A stretch of DNA of 64,000 bases from Limisphaerales bacterium (GTDB lineage Bacteria > Verrucomicrobiota > Verrucomicrobiia > Limisphaerales > UBA1100), in the NCBI GenBank assembly GCA_014382585.1, contig JACNJL010000028.1, forward strand, positions 1 to 64,000, given 5' to 3'. Shown in pieces: positions 1 to 9,402 of the stretch (the first letter of the stretch is position 1; each line of letters opens with the position of its first letter). The notes below the pieces were generated by a model that did not search any database, was not told the DNA's origin, and saw only the letters and a list, made by a program, of their open reading frames with translations. Made by a program: the position numbers and the translations under genes.

Positions 1-925
1 CTCGAGGCCTTCTTCTCCCATGCCTTCTCCCATTCCCTCGAGACCTTCTTCACCAAAACCTTCGCCCATTCCCTCCATTCCTTCAAGGCCTTCACCGAAT
101 CCTTCCATGCCTTCACCCATGCCTTCACCGAACCCTTCCATGCCTTCACCGCCGCTCATACCTTCGCCGAAGCCCTCCATGCCTTCGAGGCCTTCTTCGC
201 CCATACCTTCCCCCATTCCTTCAAGGCCTTCTTCGCCCATTCCTTCCCCCATTCCTTCCTCAAAACCTTCCATTCCTTCACCAAATCCTTCTAGGCCTTC
301 TTCGCCCATACCTTCTCCCATACCTTCTTCCATTCCACCTTCACCAAATCCTTCCATACCTTCCCCCATTCCCTCGAGGCCTTCTTCTCCCATGCCTTCT
401 CCCATTCCCTCGAGACCTTCTTCACCATAACCTTCTCCCATTCCCTCGAGACCTTCTTCACCATAACCTTCTCCCATTTCTTCCCCGAACCCTTCCATGC
501 CCTCACCCATACCTTCGAGACCTTCTTCGCCCATGCCTTCTCCCATGCCTTCGAGGCCTTCTTCGCCCATACCTTCCCCCATTCCTTCAAGGCCTTCTTC
601 GCCCATTCCTTCCCCCATTCCTTCCTCAAAACCTTCCATTCCTTCACCAAATCCTTCTAGGCCTTCTTCGCCCATACCTTCTCCCATACCTTCTTCCATT
701 CCACCTTCACCAAATCCTTCCATACCTTCCCCCATTCCCTCGAGGCCTTCTTCTCCCATGCCTTCTCCCATTCCCTCGAGACCTTCTTCACCAAAACCTT
801 CGCCCATTCCCTCCATTCCTTCAAGGCCTTCACCGAATCCTTCCATGCCTTCACCCATGCCTTCACCGAACCCTTCCATGCCTTCACCGCCGCTCATACC
901 TTCGCCGAAGCCCTCCATGCCTTCG
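1..925. repeat. Nested tandem repeat in coding sequence (366-372 bp units)
   Basis: Bases 181-427 recur at 547-793 (offset 366). Bases 1-187 recur at 739-925 (offset 738). Bases 1-55 are also present at 373-427. The array is therefore about two and a half copies of a 366-372 bp unit, each built from short units of 15-18 bp. The copies look identical over runs of 180-250 bp, which points to recent duplication or gene conversion. Unit lengths are multiples of three, so the reading frame is kept. Confidence 0.85.
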
Positions 926-1476
926 CCGTAGCCCTCCATGCCTTCGCCGTAGCCCTCCATACCTTCGCCGAAGCCTTCCATGCCTTCCATCCCTTCGCCG
1001 CCGCCCATTTCCCCTAAACCTTCGCCCATGCCTTCGCCATAACCGCTCATTCCGCTTTCGTTTGTGCCAACTCCACCGTAGCCGCCGGTGCCTTCTTCAA
1101 TTGTCGTTTGAAATTCTCCGGTGACTTCGCCGGTCAGGGTGTTCAGCCGACGATAGCCGGGAACAAATGAAGGGACTAATACAGTGGAACTTCCTGGGCC
1201 TGACACCGTTTCGGTGCCTTCGTGACCATTCGCTGCCGTGCCTGCCGTTACTGGAACTTCCTGCATCCAAGGCGGGAGTAGTACGCCGCCGCCGTAGGGT
1301 TGGCGCATTGTGGCCCGCACTCCGGTTCCGCTTACTTCATTGACATTGGGATCGGTGTTTTCGCCGCCGCCTTCGAGTCCGGGAATGGTTACCGGACCTT
1401 CCTGAGCATGCAGATTTATGACCGAAATGACGAAGATGGCGAGAGTCGCGAGAAGTGTGCGGGCTGAATTTTTCAT
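1..1476 (-). CDS. Secreted Met-Gly-Glu repeat protein, 3' end outside window
   Basis: The frame is open from an ATG at 1474-1476 to the left edge, giving at least 492 residues. The first 24 residues form a signal peptide (MKNSARTLL..., hydrophobic core, cleavage likely after LHA). About 110 residues of ordinary sequence follow, including a Tyr-Arg-Arg-Leu-Asn-Thr segment. From about residue 140 the protein is only short repeats such as [10 protein letters not shown] and GEEGLEG, so it is strongly acidic and rich in Gly, Glu and Met. At DNA level there is a higher-order repeat of 366-372 bp. The protein is probably exported and disordered or surface-located. I do not recognise a family and assign no function. 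Reading frames on the other strand here (Pro-Ser-Met repeats) are shadows. Confidence 0.8.
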   Translation of the reverse strand, partial: MKNSARTLLATLAIFVISVINLHAQEGPVTIPGLEGGGENTDPNVNEVSGTGVRATMRQPYGGGVLLPPWMQEVPVTAGTAANGHEGTETVSGPGSSTVLVPSFVPGYRRLNTLTGEVTGEFQTTIEEGTGGYGGVGTNESGMSGYGEGMGEGLGEMGGGEGMEGMEGFGEGMEGYGEGMEGYGEGMEGFGEGMSGGEGMEGFGEGMGEGMEGFGEGLEGMEGMGEGFGEEGLEGMGEGMGEEGLEGMGEGMEGFGEGGMEEGMGEGMGEEGLEGFGEGMEGFEEGMGEGMGEEGLEGMGEGMGEEGLEGMGEGMGEEGLEGMGEGMEGFGEEMGEGYGEEGLEGMGEGYGEEGLEGMGEGMGEEGLEGMGEGMEGFGEGGMEEGMGEGMGEEGLEGFGEGMEGFEEGMGEGMGEEGLEGMGEGMGEEGLEGMEGFGEGMSGGEGMEGFGEGMGEGMEGFGEGLEGMEGMGEGFGEEGLEGMGEGMGEEGLE

Positions 1477-1554
1477 AACCGTGTTTAGATTAGGTGGGCA
1501 GGACCATCCTGTCCACATAATTTAGGACGTTTCACTAAGTATTCCTGGTTACAA

Positions 1555-1583
1555 TTGATACGGCATTTTTTGAAAAAAATGAT
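1555..1583 (+). promoter_or_regulatory. Possible sigma70-type promoter for tRNA-Ser
   Basis: TTGATA at 1555-1560 is followed after 17 bp by AATGAT at 1578-1583, about 68 bp before the tRNA. The -35 match is good and the -10 match is only four of six. It is the best candidate in the 174 bp gap between the divergent repeat-protein gene and the tRNA. Confidence 0.3.
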
Positions 1584-1650
1584 ACTGACGGGTTGAGGCG
1601 ATGAATCGGATTGAGTCCGCTAACACCCTCGCCTACACTGCGCCCCGCGC

Positions 1651-1742
1651 GGAAGGGTGGCTGAGTCCGGTCGAAGGCGCTCGATTCGAAATCGAGTGAA
1701 CGGGGAACCGTTCCGTGGGTTCGAATCCCACCCCTTCCGCCA
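1651..1742 (+). tRNA. tRNA-Ser (anticodon CGA)
   Basis: A full class II tRNA. The acceptor stem is GGAAGGG (1651-1657) with CCCTTCC (1732-1738), followed by the discriminator G and an encoded CCA at 1740-1742. The anticodon stem CTCGA/TCGAG encloses the loop TTCGAAA, so the anticodon is CGA at 1687-1689 and reads the serine codon UCG. A long variable arm follows (about 1697-1714), and the T arm contains GGTTCGAATCC. Length and long variable arm are typical of tRNA-Ser. Confidence 0.96.
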
Positions 1743-1766
1743 TTTGCCATTTTCGCCCTGTTTTCA

Positions 1767-2741
1767 ATGAAAACCATCGATATGCACGTCCATATGGTAG
1801 GCAATGAAGCCAGTGGAAATGGCTGTTGGATTCGTGTGACGCCGGGCAAATACCCCCTCTACGCGCTGATGTTGCACAAGTTGGGCGTACCGGTGCGGGC
1901 GCTGCGGGCGGCTGATTTTGATGATTTGTACCGCGACCGGCTGCTCCATTATATACGGGATTCGGCCGTGGATGCCGTTTGCCTTTTAGCACAAGAAGCA
2001 GTTTATGACACAAAAGGCAGTTTGCTAAAAAACCACGGGAGCGCATTTGTGCCCAATGACGTCGTTTTGCGACTGGCCAAGGAGCATCCGGAATTTCTCC
2101 CCGCCGTGTCCATCCACCCTGCTCGGCCCGACGCGATGGATGAACTGAATCGCTGCCTCGACGCCGGCGCGGTGATGATGAAGTGCCTGCCCAATTGCCA
2201 GAACATTGATTGCAACAATCCGCGCTTCAAACCGTTTTGGGATCGAATGGCCGAAGCGGGATTGCCTTTTTTGGCGCACACCGGCGGCGAGCACACGCTC
2301 GAAGTGATCAATGCCGAATACGCCAACCCCAAAACTTTGCGGCTGCCACTCGAGTGCGGCGTCAACGTCATCGCCGCCCACGCCGCCACCGGCAGCGGGC
2401 CGTTTGATCCGAACTACCTTCCCACCCTCGTGCAAATGATGCGCGACCACAAAAATTTGTATGCCGATTCCAGCGCCCTCAACGTCCCCACCCGAAGCCA
2501 CGGCCTGCGCCCTTGTTTGGAAAACGAACTCCTCGCTTCACGCACCGTGCACGGCAGCGATTACCCCGTGCCCACTTCTCCATCCTGGGCGTGGCTGCGG
2601 GGCCTCATCGACAGCGATCAACTCGCCACCCTCCGCAACATCCAAAACCCCATCGAGCAGGATTACCAAACCAAAGTCGCAATGGGTTTCCCAGCCGAAC
2701 ACTTCACGCGCATCAACCCGTTGTTGCGAACGACCGGCTAA
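1767..2741 (+). CDS. Amidohydrolase-family (amidohydrolase_2) metal-dependent hydrolase
   Basis: 324 residues, starting at the first ATG 24 bp after the tRNA. The N-terminus has the metal-binding His-x-His pair (IDMHVHM) expected of the amidohydrolase TIM barrel. Further candidate ligands are the His in FLAHTGGEH (about residue 171), the HAATGSG segment (about 206) and the Asp in HGSDYP (about 266). The family (PF04909) includes decarboxylases and lactonases, and the substrate cannot be read from sequence. Its end overlaps by 4 bp the end of the convergent aminotransferase gene. A C-C or C-N hydrolase/decarboxylase role is inference. Confidence 0.85.
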   Translation: MKTIDMHVHMVGNEASGNGCWIRVTPGKYPLYALMLHKLGVPVRALRAADFDDLYRDRLLHYIRDSAVDAVCLLAQEAVYDTKGSLLKNHGSAFVPNDVVLRLAKEHPEFLPAVSIHPARPDAMDELNRCLDAGAVMMKCLPNCQNIDCNNPRFKPFWDRMAEAGLPFLAHTGGEHTLEVINAEYANPKTLRLPLECGVNVIAAHAATGSGPFDPNYLPTLVQMMRDHKNLYADSSALNVPTRSHGLRPCLENELLASRTVHGSDYPVPTSPSWAWLRGLIDSDQLATLRNIQNPIEQDYQTKVAMGFPAEHFTRINPLLRTTG

Positions 2742-3847
2742 AGCAATTCCTTCAACGCCGCCAAAACGCGGTTGACATTTGCTTCGCTGGAGGAATGGCC
2801 CATCAGGCCGATGCGCCAAACTTTTCCGGCAAGAGGCCCAAGGCCGGGGCCGATTTCGATGCCATGATCGTTGAGCAATGCTGCGCGCACGGCAGCTTCG
2901 TCAGTGCCATTGGGGATGGTCACGGCGTTGAGTTGCCAAAGTTGATGGCCTTCCTGCGAGGCGATGCCAAGGCCCATCTCGGCGAGGCCAACCCGAAGCG
3001 AATTGTGGTTGCTCTCGTGACGGGCCCAGCGGCGTTCAAGGCCTTCTTCAAGCACCAGGCGAAGGGATTCGTGCAGCGCGTAGTTCATTGAAATGGGCGC
3101 GGTATGGTGATATGCGCGTGCGCCTTCACCCCAATAATTAGCCAAAAGATTGACGTCGAGATACCAGCTTTGTACGCCTTGCGAACGCGCGCGGATGGTG
3201 TCCATCGCAGCTTCACTGAAGGAAACCGGCGAAAGTCCGGGCGGACAACTGAGGCATTTTTGGGTGCCGCTATAAATGGCGTCTACTTGCCAGTCGTCTA
3301 CGCGCACAGGGCAACCGCCGAGTGAGGTGACTGCATCGAGCAACAGCAACGCGCCGGTGTCGTGCACGATTTTTGAAATGTCTTCTATGGGCGTCAGCGC
3401 GCCGGTCGAGGTCTCGGCGTGGACGATGGCGACAAGTTTGGGTTTTGTGGTTTCCAGCACAGCGGCGATCTGCGCGGGTTCAATGATCCGACCCCATTCG
3501 GATTCCACGCGGGTGACTTTCGCACCGCAGCGTTCGGCCACATCCGCCATTCGCGTTCCGAATACGCCGTTGATACCGACGACCACTTCATCGTCCGGCT
3601 CAATTAGGTTCACAAAACAAAACTCCATCCCCGCGCTGCCGGTGCCACTCACGGGAAAGGTCATTTCATTTTCCGTAAGCATCACCGCGCGCAGCATCGA
3701 TTTGATTTCCTCCATCATCAAAATGAACGATGGATCAAGATGCCCCACCAACGGCCGGCCCATCGCCTCCAAAACGGACGGCGCCACATCACTGGGGCCC
3801 GGGCCAAGAAGGGTACGGGCGGGTGGAAAAAATTGTTCAACATTCAT
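2738..3847 (-). CDS. Class V aminotransferase, alanine/serine-glyoxylate type
   Basis: 369 residues, the usual size for AGXT-like class V aminotransferases. The start [19 protein letters not shown] carries the family's substrate-binding GPGPS near residue 15-19. The PLP lysine is K197 in [12 protein letters not shown], preceded by the PLP-ring aspartate in [11 protein letters not shown] (D171). Known family members transfer amino groups from alanine or serine to glyoxylate, making glycine. It is divergent from glycolate oxidase glcD, with only 62 bp between the start codons. That fits disposal of glyoxylate made by GlcDEF. Exact amino donor is not determined; phosphoserine or purine-catabolic homologues are less likely alternatives. 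Confidence 0.9.
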   Translation of the reverse strand: MNVEQFFPPARTLLGPGPSDVAPSVLEAMGRPLVGHLDPSFILMMEEIKSMLRAVMLTENEMTFPVSGTGSAGMEFCFVNLIEPDDEVVVGINGVFGTRMADVAERCGAKVTRVESEWGRIIEPAQIAAVLETTKPKLVAIVHAETSTGALTPIEDISKIVHDTGALLLLDAVTSLGGCPVRVDDWQVDAIYSGTQKCLSCPPGLSPVSFSEAAMDTIRARSQGVQSWYLDVNLLANYWGEGARAYHHTAPISMNYALHESLRLVLEEGLERRWARHESNHNSLRVGLAEMGLGIASQEGHQLWQLNAVTIPNGTDEAAVRAALLNDHGIEIGPGLGPLAGKVWRIGLMGHSSSEANVNRVLAALKELL

Positions 3848-3909
3848 GCGCGCGCACCGTAGCCGTCCGCCTCGACACCCGCAATGGTTTTTGGCACGGT
3901 GCCTCGGCT

Positions 3910-5343
3910 ATGGCGCACACGAACCTCATCGGCGAACTGCAATCCATCGTTGGCGTGGAGGCCGTGTTGTCCGCCGAGGAAGAATTGCTGGTGTACGAAT
4001 GCGATGCGTACACTTTGGAGAAAAATTTACCCACCGCCGTGGTTTTGCCGAGTAGTACCAAGGAAATCGTGGCCATCGTAAAACTCTGCAACCGGCTGAA
4101 GCTTCCCATCATTCCGCGCGGCGCGGGCACCAGCCTCAGCGGCACGGTGTTGGCGGTGGATGGCGGTGTGATGATCGCCCTCACGCGAATGAACCGCGTG
4201 CTCAACGTCGATGCCCGAAACCGGCGCGCGCTCGTCGAAGCCGGCTGTGTCAACGCGTGGATCACCCGCGATGCCGCGCCGCACGGACTCTTCTTCGCGC
4301 CCGATCCTTCCAGCCAATCCGCCTGCACCATCGGCGGCAACGTGGCCACCAACTCCGGCGGCCCGCACACGCTCAAGAATGGCGTCACCACCAATCACGT
4401 GCTCGGATACGAAATGGTATTGGCCGACGGCACGGTGGAATGGCTCGGCACCGAGCCGGATGGCGGCGAGAAATTGGACGGCTACGATTTGCGTGGCGCG
4501 GCGATTGGCTGCGAGGGAATGTTCGGCGTGGTCACGCGCGTGCTCGTGCGGCTGATGAAAACGCCGCCTGCGTTCAAAACGTTCCTCGGAGTATTTGAAA
4601 GTGTGGATGACGCCAGCCAGGCCGTCAGCGACATCATCCGTGCAGGCATCGTGCCCGGAGCGTTGGAGATGATGGATCAGCTCATCACTCAAGCTGTGGA
4701 GGAGGCGTATCACTTCGGTTTCCCGCTTGATGCCGGCGCGGTGCTCATCGTGGAACTCGATGGCTTACGCGACGGCATTGAGGCGCAAGGCAAACAGGTC
4801 GAAAAAATTTGCCACCAACACAACGCGCGCGAAATCCGCGTGGCCAAGGATGACACTGAGCGCGCCGCAATCTGGAAATGCCGTAAACGCGCCTTTGGTG
4901 CCATTGGCCGGCTCAGCCCAAACTACGTCACGCAAGACGGCGTGGTGCCGCGCAGCAAACTGCCGGAGATTATGCGCTTTATCCGCGCCACCAGCGAAAA
5001 GCATGGCCTGCGGATCCCGAATGTTTTCCACGCGGGCGACGGAAACATTCATCCATTAATTTTATATGATGAACGCAAGCCGGGCGAAACCAAACGCGCG
5101 TTGGCCGCGGGTCACGATATTTTGGAAAAGTGCATCGCGCTCGGCGGCAGCGTCACCGGCGAGCACGGCATCGGCGCGGAGAAAATTGATTTCATGCCCA
5201 AACAGTTTTCGGCCGACGACCTCGACGCCATGAAAATGCTGCGCCACGCCTTCGACCCCGGCCAACGCTGCAACCCGCACAAAATATTCCCGGGCGGCAA
5301 ACGCTGCGCAGAATTCGCACCCCGCAAACAAGCCCACGCATGA
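3910..5343 (+). CDS. glcD: Glycolate oxidase subunit GlcD (FAD-linked)
   Basis: 477 residues from the ATG at 3910. An upstream in-frame ATG at 3730 lies inside the divergent aminotransferase and is not used here. The FAD-binding domain shows PRGAGTSLSG (about residue 74) and CTIGGNVATNSGG. The C-terminal FAD oxidase domain has HAGDGNIHPL and GEHGIG, both hallmarks of the GlcD/D-lactate dehydrogenase family. The product oxidises glycolate to glyoxylate, passing electrons through GlcE and GlcF to the membrane quinone pool. The stop overlaps the ATG of glcE (ATGA). D-lactate is a possible alternative substrate, but the three-subunit operon favours glycolate. Confidence 0.93.
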   Translation: MAHTNLIGELQSIVGVEAVLSAEEELLVYECDAYTLEKNLPTAVVLPSSTKEIVAIVKLCNRLKLPIIPRGAGTSLSGTVLAVDGGVMIALTRMNRVLNVDARNRRALVEAGCVNAWITRDAAPHGLFFAPDPSSQSACTIGGNVATNSGGPHTLKNGVTTNHVLGYEMVLADGTVEWLGTEPDGGEKLDGYDLRGAAIGCEGMFGVVTRVLVRLMKTPPAFKTFLGVFESVDDASQAVSDIIRAGIVPGALEMMDQLITQAVEEAYHFGFPLDAGAVLIVELDGLRDGIEAQGKQVEKICHQHNAREIRVAKDDTERAAIWKCRKRAFGAIGRLSPNYVTQDGVVPRSKLPEIMRFIRATSEKHGLRIPNVFHAGDGNIHPLILYDERKPGETKRALAAGHDILEKCIALGGSVTGEHGIGAEKIDFMPKQFSADDLDAMKMLRHAFDPGQRCNPHKIFPGGKRCAEFAPRKQAHA

Positions 5344-6239
5344 CCCTTACCCCGAACAACATCGAGCAACTTCGGGAACAACTTCCGAATGCAACGGCGG
5401 TGAAGGCCTTCGACTTGTCAGCCATTGGCGAGTTGATTAAGCACGTGCCGGAAGATATGACGGCGACGGTGCAAGCGGGAATGAACTTGAGCGATTTCCA
5501 AACACAACTGGCGCTGCAAAACCAATGGCTGCCGGTGGATCCGCCCTGCCCAAACACGCTCTCCATTGGTGCACTACTCGCGGGCAACGCCACCGGCCCG
5601 CGCCGGTTTGGCTTTGGCTCCGTGCGCGATTGGCTGATTGGCATCGCGGTAGTGTTACCCGATGGACGGCTGGTTCGCAATGGCGGCAAGGTGGTCAAAA
5701 ATGTCGCGGGCTTTGATTTGTGCAAACTGTTCGTCGGCAGCCGCGGCACGCTCGGGGTGATTGTGGAGGCCACATTCAAATTACTTCCCAAACCCGAAGC
5801 GGAAGTGTTTCTCAAAAAAGAATGTGCCTCGCTCGATGACGCGGAGGATTTACTGCAGAAACTTTGGGAATCGGATTTACAACCGCACGTGCTCGACCTC
5901 CATCGTCTCGATGGGCACCCCGTCAACTTGGTGACCGGCTTTGCAGGCGCGCGCGCGGATGTTGAGGCACAAACAAAAGCCGCCAGCAATCTCGGCCTGC
6001 TCAAGGAAACCAATCTGGATTACGACACAGCATTCCAGCTCACCGCGCACGGGACCGAGTCGGTCGCACCCGCCGATACAATCAGTTTCCTCCGTTCAAT
6101 ACCCAACTGCGATTTTGCCGCGCGCGCGGGCAATGGAGTGGTTCATTTGCGTGGCCGGCGCAGCGAACACGAGCCATCCGCTTTGGAGCGACGCATCAAA
6201 GACACCTTCGATCCCAAAGGCATTTTGCCCACGCTATGA
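5340..6239 (+). CDS. glcE: Glycolate oxidase subunit GlcE (FAD-binding)
   Basis: 299 residues, translationally coupled to glcD and glcF by ATGA overlaps at both ends. It holds a single FAD-binding_4 domain: the segments SIGALLAGNATGPRRFG and GGKVVKNVAGFDLCKL followed by SRGTLGVI are the GlcE signature. It is somewhat shorter than the E. coli protein (about 350 residues) because the C-terminal region is compact. GlcE is an essential second flavin subunit of the glycolate oxidase complex. Confidence 0.9.
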   Translation: MTLTPNNIEQLREQLPNATAVKAFDLSAIGELIKHVPEDMTATVQAGMNLSDFQTQLALQNQWLPVDPPCPNTLSIGALLAGNATGPRRFGFGSVRDWLIGIAVVLPDGRLVRNGGKVVKNVAGFDLCKLFVGSRGTLGVIVEATFKLLPKPEAEVFLKKECASLDDAEDLLQKLWESDLQPHVLDLHRLDGHPVNLVTGFAGARADVEAQTKAASNLGLLKETNLDYDTAFQLTAHGTESVAPADTISFLRSIPNCDFAARAGNGVVHLRGRRSEHEPSALERRIKDTFDPKGILPTL

Positions 6240-7474
6240 TCGAGCCTTTCATCGACGAAGATAAGTCGCTCGCTTGCGTGCACTGCGGCCTGTGCCTTTC
6301 GGCCTGCCCCACGTATTTGGAAACCGGCAATGAAAACGATTCGCCGCGCGGCCGCATTTATCTGATGCGCGCCCTACAATCCGGTCGCCTGCCAATGGAG
6401 GCCACCACCGTCCGATCCATCGACCGCTGCCTCGGCTGCCGCGCTTGCGAAAGCGCGTGCCCCAGCGGCGTGGAATACGGCTACCTCCTCGAGCACACCC
6501 GCGATCACATCGAGCACCACCACCGGCGCGGGTGGTTCCAAACCCTTCTGCGCCGCATCGCCATCGAACAAGTGCTCCCCTTCCCCAACCGGTTAAAACT
6601 GGCATTGTTCTTCGGCAGGCTAATGAAGCGGCGACCCTTCATTTGGTTCGCTCCCCGAATGGCGCGCGAGGCGTTGGAATTGGTTCCCGAACATTCTCCC
6701 GCATCGAGAACCCCAAAACAAAACCCCGCCACCGCCCAACCCGCGAGTGGGCAAGTCGGCTTCATCGAGGGCTGCGTGATGCAGGTGATGTTTGCCCGCA
6801 CCAACGAAGCCACCGTGCAATTGCTCAATCAAGATGGCTGGGACGTGCACTGCCCCGAAGGCCAAGCTTGCTGCGGCGCGCTCTACGCGCACTGCGGCCA
6901 GCTCGCCAAAGCCCGCGCTTGCGCCCGCCGCAACATCGCCGCCTTTGAATCGCAAAACCTCAAGGCCATCATCATCAACGCCGCAGGCTGCGGCAGCACC
7001 TTAAAAGAATACGGCCAGCTCCTCGCCGACGATCCTGAATGGGCCGAACGCGCCACTGCCTTTAGCGCCAAGGTCAAAGATTTGACCGAGTGGATTTCCC
7101 AAGAGACAGGAAACAAGAATCAGAAACTGGAATGCAAAGTCACGTATCACGATGCGTGTCACTTGGCGCATCCACAAGGGATCACACTTGAACCACGAGC
7201 ACTCGTCCAAGCCGTGGCGGGAGCAAACTTTGTCGAATTAAACGAAGCGGATGTGTGCTGCGGCAGCGCCGGAAGTTACAACCTCACCGAACCGGAAATG
7301 GCCGCGCGCCTGCAGAAACGAAAAACCAAAAACATCCTCGCCACCGGCGCCGACATCGTGGTCACCACCAACCCCGGCTGCCTCCTCCAAATCCAAGCCG
7401 GCCTAAAAAAAGCCAACCCAAAAATCCGCGTGATGCACATTGCGGATTTTCTGTCTAATTCCCTCGCCGAATAA
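6236..7474 (+). CDS. glcF: Glycolate oxidase iron-sulfur subunit GlcF
   Basis: 412 residues. Two [4Fe-4S] motifs lie at the N-terminus, CVHCGLCLSACP (about residue 14) and CLGCRACESACPSG (about 64). Two CCG domains follow, with the cysteines in EGQACCGALYAHCG and EADVCCGSAGSYN, the heterodisulfide-reductase-like arrangement of GlcF. It shuttles electrons from the flavin subunits to quinone. Its 3' end overlaps by 20 bp the end of the convergent hydrolase gene, so there is no intergenic terminator between them. Confidence 0.93.
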   Translation: MIEPFIDEDKSLACVHCGLCLSACPTYLETGNENDSPRGRIYLMRALQSGRLPMEATTVRSIDRCLGCRACESACPSGVEYGYLLEHTRDHIEHHHRRGWFQTLLRRIAIEQVLPFPNRLKLALFFGRLMKRRPFIWFAPRMAREALELVPEHSPASRTPKQNPATAQPASGQVGFIEGCVMQVMFARTNEATVQLLNQDGWDVHCPEGQACCGALYAHCGQLAKARACARRNIAAFESQNLKAIIINAAGCGSTLKEYGQLLADDPEWAERATAFSAKVKDLTEWISQETGNKNQKLECKVTYHDACHLAHPQGITLEPRALVQAVAGANFVELNEADVCCGSAGSYNLTEPEMAARLQKRKTKNILATGADIVVTTNPGCLLQIQAGLKKANPKIRVMHIADFLSNSLAE

Positions 7475-9014
7475 CCTGACCGGGACCGGCGGCATTGTGG
7501 CGATCATTTTCGACCACTGCTTTTCCATTCACCAAAACTAAGCGGAAGCCGGTGGCGTATTGGTGGGGGGCTTTGAAGGTGGCGTTGTCTTTTATTTTGG
7601 CGGGATTGAAAACGACGATGTCAGCGGCGAAGCCTTTGCGGAGTTCGCCTCTGCCTTTGAGTTGGAAGGTGCGGGCGGGGAGGCTTGTGAGTTTGCGAAT
7701 GGCTTCTTCGAGCTTGAGTTGTTTTTGGTCGCGCGCGTAGCGGGCGAGGAAGCGGGCGGCGTTGCCGTAGCCGCGCGGGTGTGGCACGCCGACTTCAAAG
7801 GCGCGCACGCTGCTGTCGCTGGCGAACATCGTGTGCGGATGACGCAGGAACGCGCGCGCGTCGTCCTCGTGCATTCCATGGAAGACCGCGCTTGCGCCGC
7901 CGTTCATTTCCACTTCAAAGATGAGTGAGATTTGGTGATCAAGGTCATGGTTGTCGTAGCGCAGCTTGGCGGCTTCTTTGACATTGAGGCCGTTGAGGCG
8001 TTGATCTTTTTTGTAATAAGCAATGACGGCGTATGCGTAATCCTCGCGTTGGCGATGACGCAGGCGGTCTTTCATCCAAGCAACAGTTTCGCTGTGAATT
8101 TTGGCGTTGGTGATGCGTTGAGAAAATGCTTTTGCCCCTCCGACGATCAATGCGTCGGGCAGCAACTGGTGGAGGCTCGTGCTCGATGCGGTGTAGGCGT
8201 ATTGATCGTGTGTGAGGCGGATGCCTTCGGTGCGAGCGCGATCGAGGCGGGCGAGCAGTTGCGGATGCTTGCCCCACATTGGACGACCGGCGAGTTTGAG
8301 ATGCGAAATGTGCGCGGGCAATTTGGCTTGCGCGGCGATGGTGCAGACCTCGTCGATGGCATTGAAAATATTGGTGCCTTCACTGCGTATATGGCTCGCG
8401 TAAATTCCACCGTGAGCGGCGACGGTTTTGGAGAGGGCAACCAGTTCATCGGTTTTAGCAAAAACACCGGGCAGATAAATGAGACCGGTGGACATTCCCA
8501 ACGCCCCGTCTTCCATTGCCTTGGCGATGTGTTTTTGCATCACGGCCAATTCCGTCGCATTGGGCGGGCGGCGGATTGAGCCACCCATCACCTGGCCGCG
8601 CACGGTTCCGTGGCCGATGAGACTGGCGATGTTGGGGGAGAATCCATTCTTCTCAAGCTTGGCATAAAACTCGCCGAGGTTGAGCTTCGATGAGCCGCAG
8701 TTGCCGAGCACCAAAGTCGTGACGCCCATTCGCAGAAAGTTTTCCGCCTTCGGATGGTAGACGATGTTCTCGGCGTGGGTGTGGACGTCGATGAAACCGG
8801 GGGCGATCGCGAGCCCGTTGACGTCGATGATTTTTCGCGGGCCACCGGCGCGGGCTACATTGCCGATGGCGATGATGCGACCGTTTTGGATGGCGACATC
8901 GCCTTTGAATGGCGCGCGTCCGGTGCCGTCGTAAACCAAGCCGTTGCGCAGGACGAGATCCGGCGCGGCGTTTACGCTAAACGCAAAACAAAGAGTGGCG
9001 AGAAGCACCCGCAT
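7455..9014 (-). CDS. Exported D-aminoacylase-like amidohydrolase (amidohydrolase_3)
   Basis: 519 residues from the ATG at 9012-9014, which lies 1 bp beyond the gcvH stop. This start gives a signal peptide (MRVLLATLCFAFSVNA). Metal-site motifs include GFIDVHTHAEN (about residue 64-74) and LVLGNCGSS, typical of N-acyl-D-amino-acid deacylases. ASHIRSEG, HISHLK and FASDSSV follow in family order. The C-terminal half carries the usual beta-sandwich return (KGFAADIVVFNPAKI). Family members hydrolyse N-acyl-D-amino acids or related amides; the substrate here is unknown. It lies downstream of gcvT-gcvH on the same strand and may share their transcript. Confidence 0.87.
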   Translation of the reverse strand: MRVLLATLCFAFSVNAAPDLVLRNGLVYDGTGRAPFKGDVAIQNGRIIAIGNVARAGGPRKIIDVNGLAIAPGFIDVHTHAENIVYHPKAENFLRMGVTTLVLGNCGSSKLNLGEFYAKLEKNGFSPNIASLIGHGTVRGQVMGGSIRRPPNATELAVMQKHIAKAMEDGALGMSTGLIYLPGVFAKTDELVALSKTVAAHGGIYASHIRSEGTNIFNAIDEVCTIAAQAKLPAHISHLKLAGRPMWGKHPQLLARLDRARTEGIRLTHDQYAYTASSTSLHQLLPDALIVGGAKAFSQRITNAKIHSETVAWMKDRLRHRQREDYAYAVIAYYKKDQRLNGLNVKEAAKLRYDNHDLDHQISLIFEVEMNGGASAVFHGMHEDDARAFLRHPHTMFASDSSVRAFEVGVPHPRGYGNAARFLARYARDQKQLKLEEAIRKLTSLPARTFQLKGRGELRKGFAADIVVFNPAKIKDNATFKAPHQYATGFRLVLVNGKAVVENDRHNAAGPGQVIRRGN

Positions 9015-9015
9015 T

Positions 9016-9402
9016 TTAGGCCTCGCCGATTTGGGCGGCGTAGCCGGCCGCATCGAGGAGGTGGGCGGTGTCGGGTTCGCCGTTGAGTTGCAGTTTGAAA
9101 AACCAACCCTCATCGAAGGGGCTGTCGTTGGCGAGCTCGGGGGTGTCCGCGAGTGCGGCGTTAATTTCCAGCACGGTGCCGCCCACCGGCGCGTAAAGGT
9201 CGCTGGCGGTTTTTACGGATTCCACCACGGCGCAGTTGTCGCCCGTGGCAAGCACGCGACCGGCCTCGGGCAGCTCCACGAAGACCACATCGGTCAGCTC
9301 GGCTTGCGCGTGGTCGGTGATGCCGATGGTGGCGGTGTCGCCCTCGATGCGAATCCATTCGTGGCTCTTGGCGTATTTCAGGTTGTCGGGAATGTTGCTC
9401 AT
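9016..9402 (-). CDS. gcvH: Glycine cleavage system H protein
   Basis: 128 residues, the normal GcvH length. The start MSNIPDNLKYAKSHEWI matches the family's opening (YTxxHEW) and overlaps the gcvT stop by 4 bp. The lipoyl-lysine is in VESVKTASDLYAPVGG (about residue 63). The protein carries the aminomethyl group between the P, T and L proteins. An ATG nine codons upstream is in frame but would extend into gcvT and is not needed. Confidence 0.96.
   Translation of the reverse strand: MSNIPDNLKYAKSHEWIRIEGDTATIGITDHAQAELTDVVFVELPEAGRVLATGDNCAVVESVKTASDLYAPVGGTVLEINAALADTPELANDSPFDEGWFFKLQLNGEPDTAHLLDAAGYAAQIGEA

Noticed and set aside
1-930. CRISPR array or Pro-Ser repeat protein on the plus strand
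   Set aside because: The units are not spacer-separated. The minus strand has one continuous frame with a signal peptide, so Pro-Ser-Met and Lys-Trp frames are shadows of the Gly/Glu/Met coding frame.
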